A stretch of DNA of 64,000 nt from NCBI GenBank assembly GCA_016592635.1, contig AP023240.1, positions 2,211,630-2,275,629 on the forward strand, read 5' to 3'. This document shows positions 61,238-64,000 of the stretch, in pieces (positions within the stretch are counted from its first letter, which is position 1; the number at the start of each line of letters is the position of its first letter). The notes beneath the pieces were generated by a model, which saw only the letters and a program-made list of their open reading frames with translations, searched no databases and was not told the DNA's origin. Source of the stretch: Methyloprofundus sp. (GTDB taxonomy: Bacteria; Pseudomonadota; Gammaproteobacteria; Methylococcales; Methylomonadaceae). A program made the translations under genes and the position numbers.

Positions 61238-64000
61238 TTAATCAAGTCCTTTAACGTGGCTTAAATCCAAAGGGTCACGAATGGGTTTACTAATATAATA
61301 CCCTTGTGCATAGTCAACACCTTGCTGCTCTAATAAACTTAAAATCTGTTTATTTTCTACAAATTCTGCAATAATTTTTTTACCAAAAGCTTGTGATACT
61401 TCAGTTAATACTTTAACAAAAATTCTGTCTTCTTCACTGACATCCATTTGCTTAACAAAAGAACCATCAATTTTTACATAATCTACTGGCAAAGATTTCA
61501 AATAATAGAATGAAGAAAAACCGACACCAAAATCATCTAAAGCAAAATGGCACCCTAACGCTTTAATTTGAGTAATAAGTGTTTCAGCAGATAAAAAATT
61601 AGATACGGCTGAGGTTTCAGTAATTTCAAAAATAATAAGTTCCGGTTTAACCCCTGGCTGACTTAATACCTTCTCAATATGCGGCAGAATTTCCATATCA
61701 TTCATAGATCGCCCTGATAAATTTACTGCCAAACGCGCATTATTACCTATTTTTTGAAATGCTAAATGCTGTTCTACCGCCTTTTTTAATACCAACTGAT
61801 CAATTTGATTAATAATACCAAGTTGCTCAGCATGCTCAATAAAATCACCTGGCATCAAAATGCTGCCATCTTCTTTTTCAATTCTTAATAAGCATTCATA
61901 ATGACTAATCTGCTTCTGCTTAATATCCAGAATCGGTTGATAAAATAAGATAAATTCATCTTGCTCAATAGCTTGTTCAATAATATGTTTCCAGCGTAAC
62001 TGTTCAGTGAGTAGAGCTTGGTATTCAAATTCAGGGGAATAAATATGATAACGTGCACGCCCAGTTTTCTTCGCTTGGTACATAGCCAAATCAGCATTTG
62101 CCAACAGCTCTTGCTGAGTTGCTCCATGTTGTGGATAGATCGCAACGCCAATACTAAAACTAATAGGATGTGGCTGGTCATTAATACTGTAATCAATATT
62201 TTTTAGAGCCTGCAATAATTTGTTAGTCAACGAAATAACACCATCTTCTGTAGCAGAAGGCACCACCAAGGTAAATTCATCTCCTCCGATACGGCTAAAC
62301 AAATCAGTTTCACGCACTTCTTTGCTTAACACTCGGGTAATGAGTTGCAACAACCTATCACCCGCTTGATGCCCATGAGTATCGTTAATAACCTTAAACT
62401 GATCTAAGTCCAAATAAAATAAGGCTATTTGTTCACGATAACGCTCCGCAACTGCCAGCATGCTTTCTAGCTCATTTTGAAAATGACGTCGATTGCTTAA
62501 GCCTGTCAACTGGTCATGCGTGGCCATCCAAACTAATTGTTGATCCGCTTGATGCCTTTCAGTGACATCCACACCTAAACTTAAAATAATGGGGTCTTGA
62601 TCTGAATTTTTTGCACGTAATACTGTGTGAATCCAATCTATATAGATGATGTCCTCACTGTCTACCGACAGTCGCCCACTAAAACTAAATTCTTGGTGCT
62701 TTTTTTGCAACCTAAGTTGCATAAGTTTATGTAAGTGTTCAATTTCAACATCAGGAATAAAGTCAGCAAAATTTTTACCAACCAACTCCCCTAAGGAAAC
62801 ATTAAGATCATTTTGCCCTTCTTGGTTAATTGATAATATATTGCCTTGAATATCTTGGGTAATAATGATGATAGGAGCTACATCAATTAATTGACTAATA
62901 AAATCTCGTTCTTCTTCTAATTCAGAAGATTTTGTTAGTAGCAAACTGTTATTGCGTTTTATATCGTTTTCTAAAACTTCTAGTTCATGGACAACATCAG
63001 TTGCTGTCTGGGTTAACTGTGCCAGTTCATCAGCAAAGAAAAACCTTTGTCGCGTCGTTATATTTTCCCGAAACTCTTGGTATTTATGCTCTACCAAAAA
63101 TGGTAATGCTTTAGATAGCTGTACTACTCTTGATAAAGCAAAGTGAATATTGATAAATAATATAAAAATAACCCCTAAAAGCCCTGATAACCCTGTAATG
63201 GCTAATGTAGAAAATTTCTTTTGTAAGTTATTATAATCATTGGTGATATCGTTAAGAATAACATAGTAAGGAGCCTGCTGATGTTGAGCACTAATAGCAA
63301 AGGCGCGTAACTCATAGTATTTATTATCACGTAGATACCCTAAGGCCTTACTAGTAAAAGCTTGCAAGGGATATATTGAACGTACTTGATACCATAATTG
63401 GTTATTTTTCTCTGCATGAGTCACCGCTGAAAATCCCATCTTATGCTCATCAACAATAACACCTATATCACTGTGTATCGCATTTTGATAATTCAATAAG
63501 GTATCCGATAAAGACAGGGAAATACTGAGCACACCAATGACTTCAGAATTAAACAGAATCGGGGTTAACACTTGCTGAAAACAACCTTGCTCACAAATAA
63601 TCTGATGCACAGGTAGCTCTTGTAAAAGAACTGATTGTACAACATCATCTTGGATAGCAATATCATTGCCCCATTGCTTAACATTTACACCTTGTTGATT
63701 ATAAAAAACAGCATTTTCCAAGCCCCATATAACCTGCCAGTGCTGCCAATATTTGTCAAATAATGGTATCAATGCTTGCTCTTGTGACGTAGAAATATTG
63801 TTGACCAGTAAAATTGACTCTACAAAACGCTCTAGATCCAAAAAAGAATCTTCTGTTAAAGCACGGGCAATATTAATCTGATTTTCTTGAGCCACCGTGC
63901 GACTTCTGGCAAAGTTATCAGCTGCTTCACGATAAGCAAAATAAAAATAGCCAGTATATAGCGTTATTAATATAAGCCCGAAACCAAAAGCAAACTTCCA
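61238..64000 (-). CDS. Membrane sensor PAS-GGDEF-EAL protein, 5' end outside window
   Basis: The frame stays open to the right edge, so the true start is outside; the GTG at 63895 is internal. The visible 920 residues begin with a membrane helix (FAFGFGLILITLYTGYFYF), a periplasmic sensor of about 210 residues, a second helix (LAITGLSGLLGVIFILFINI), a PAS domain (LIDVAPIIIITQDIQGNILS), GGDEF (FSRIGGDEF, with RETD I-site five residues before) and EAL. EAL reads ECL (HYECLLRIEK) but the rest is intact: AVNLSGRSM, FEITETSAV, LDDFGVGFSSF, VKIDGSFVK. Both c-di-GMP synthase and phosphodiesterase sites look usable. It may feed the PilZ protein near 5 kb. Confidence 0.9.
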   Translation of the reverse strand, partial: WKFAFGFGLILITLYTGYFYFAYREAADNFARSRTVAQENQINIARALTEDSFLDLERFVESILLVNNISTSQEQALIPLFDKYWQHWQVIWGLENAVFYNQQGVNVKQWGNDIAIQDDVVQSVLLQELPVHQIICEQGCFQQVLTPILFNSEVIGVLSISLSLSDTLLNYQNAIHSDIGVIVDEHKMGFSAVTHAEKNNQLWYQVRSIYPLQAFTSKALGYLRDNKYYELRAFAISAQHQQAPYYVILNDITNDYNNLQKKFSTLAITGLSGLLGVIFILFINIHFALSRVVQLSKALPFLVEHKYQEFRENITTRQRFFFADELAQLTQTATDVVHELEVLENDIKRNNSLLLTKSSELEEERDFISQLIDVAPIIIITQDIQGNILSINQEGQNDLNVSLGELVGKNFADFIPDVEIEHLHKLMQLRLQKKHQEFSFSGRLSVDSEDIIYIDWIHTVLRAKNSDQDPIILSLGVDVTERHQADQQLVWMATHDQLTGLSNRRHFQNELESMLAVAERYREQIALFYLDLDQFKVINDTHGHQAGDRLLQLITRVLSKEVRETDLFSRIGGDEFTLVVPSATEDGVISLTNKLLQALKNIDYSINDQPHPISFSIGVAIYPQHGATQQELLANADLAMYQAKKTGRARYHIYSPEFEYQALLTEQLRWKHIIEQAIEQDEFILFYQPILDIKQKQISHYECLLRIEKEDGSILMPGDFIEHAEQLGIINQIDQLVLKKAVEQHLAFQKIGNNARLAVNLSGRSMNDMEILPHIEKVLSQPGVKPELIIFEITETSAVSNFLSAETLITQIKALGCHFALDDFGVGFSSFYYLKSLPVDYVKIDGSFVKQMDVSEEDRIFVKVLTEVSQAFGKKIIAEFVENKQILSLLEQQGVDYAQGYYISKPIRDPLDLSHVKGLD

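Noticed and set aside
1..64000. CRISPR arrays, tRNA or rRNA genes
   Set aside because: I saw no regularly spaced short repeats and no cloverleaf or rRNA-like stretch in the gaps between genes.

Overview
The window reads as a chromosomal segment of a moderately AT-rich, Gram-negative gammaproteobacterium. Support comes from the neighbourhoods birA-coaX, rne, infA, clpS-clpA and nudJ-mnmA, from a PomA/PomB-type flagellar stator, and from many lipoproteins, RND pumps and outer-membrane proteins. An HvfA-like Cys-repeat peptide, a sulfide:quinone oxidoreductase and several short palindromic repeats would fit a marine sulfur-oxidising or methanotrophic lineage such as Methylococcales, but that placement is a guess. 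No rRNA, tRNA or CRISPR array was seen.

Layout. 0-16.7 kb is mostly ordinary core genome: the tail of an RHH antitoxin, a MliC-type lipoprotein, SPOR protein-coaX-birA, a DUF6714-PilZ-PomB-PomA cluster, sppA, rluC, rne with a long leader, infA, clpA-clpS and nudJ-mnmA. 16.8-25.1 kb is accessory. It holds an orphan HvfA-like RiPP precursor, then a type I restriction-modification operon read hsdR > hsdS > MNT-HEPN fusion > hsdM. The hsdM gene has lost its middle, and its two ends now flank a 3'-truncated IS66 element and an IS3 element. 25.2-27.7 kb is an ECF sigma / zinc-finger anti-sigma / small protein / DoxX / glycosyltransferase operon. 28-37.2 kb holds SulP-UspA, cysD-cysN (CysN ends in what looks like a dead APS-kinase domain), galU and uvrA.

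37.2-41.7 kb is a graveyard of mobile DNA: a truncated IS3, the catalytic 3' end of a group II intron, a DUF2442 gene cut by a complete IS66 (8-bp target duplication) and bounded by a complete IS1-family element. 41.8-50.3 kb holds a DUF2892-sulfide:quinone oxidoreductase pair on the minus strand and, divergently, an MMPL-type RND exporter, a LolA-like protein and an outer-membrane barrel; an IS4 element sits in a REP-like palindrome between the last two. 50.4-64 kb holds a SYLF lipoprotein, a tripartite-type RND efflux pair, a small lipoprotein, a Wzz/GumC-like protein fused to a degenerate tyrosine-recombinase domain, a beta-propeller-like protein, an unknown basic protein, yaaA, and a PAS-GGDEF-EAL protein that runs off the right edge.

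Themes. Sulfur recurs (SulP, CysDN, SQR). The most unusual items are the single-chain MNT-HEPN protein coupled into a broken type I R-M operon, the exopolysaccharide co-polymerase fused to a pseudo-integrase, the CysN pseudo-kinase tail, the orphan HvfA-like peptide and the family of dispersed palindromic repeats.
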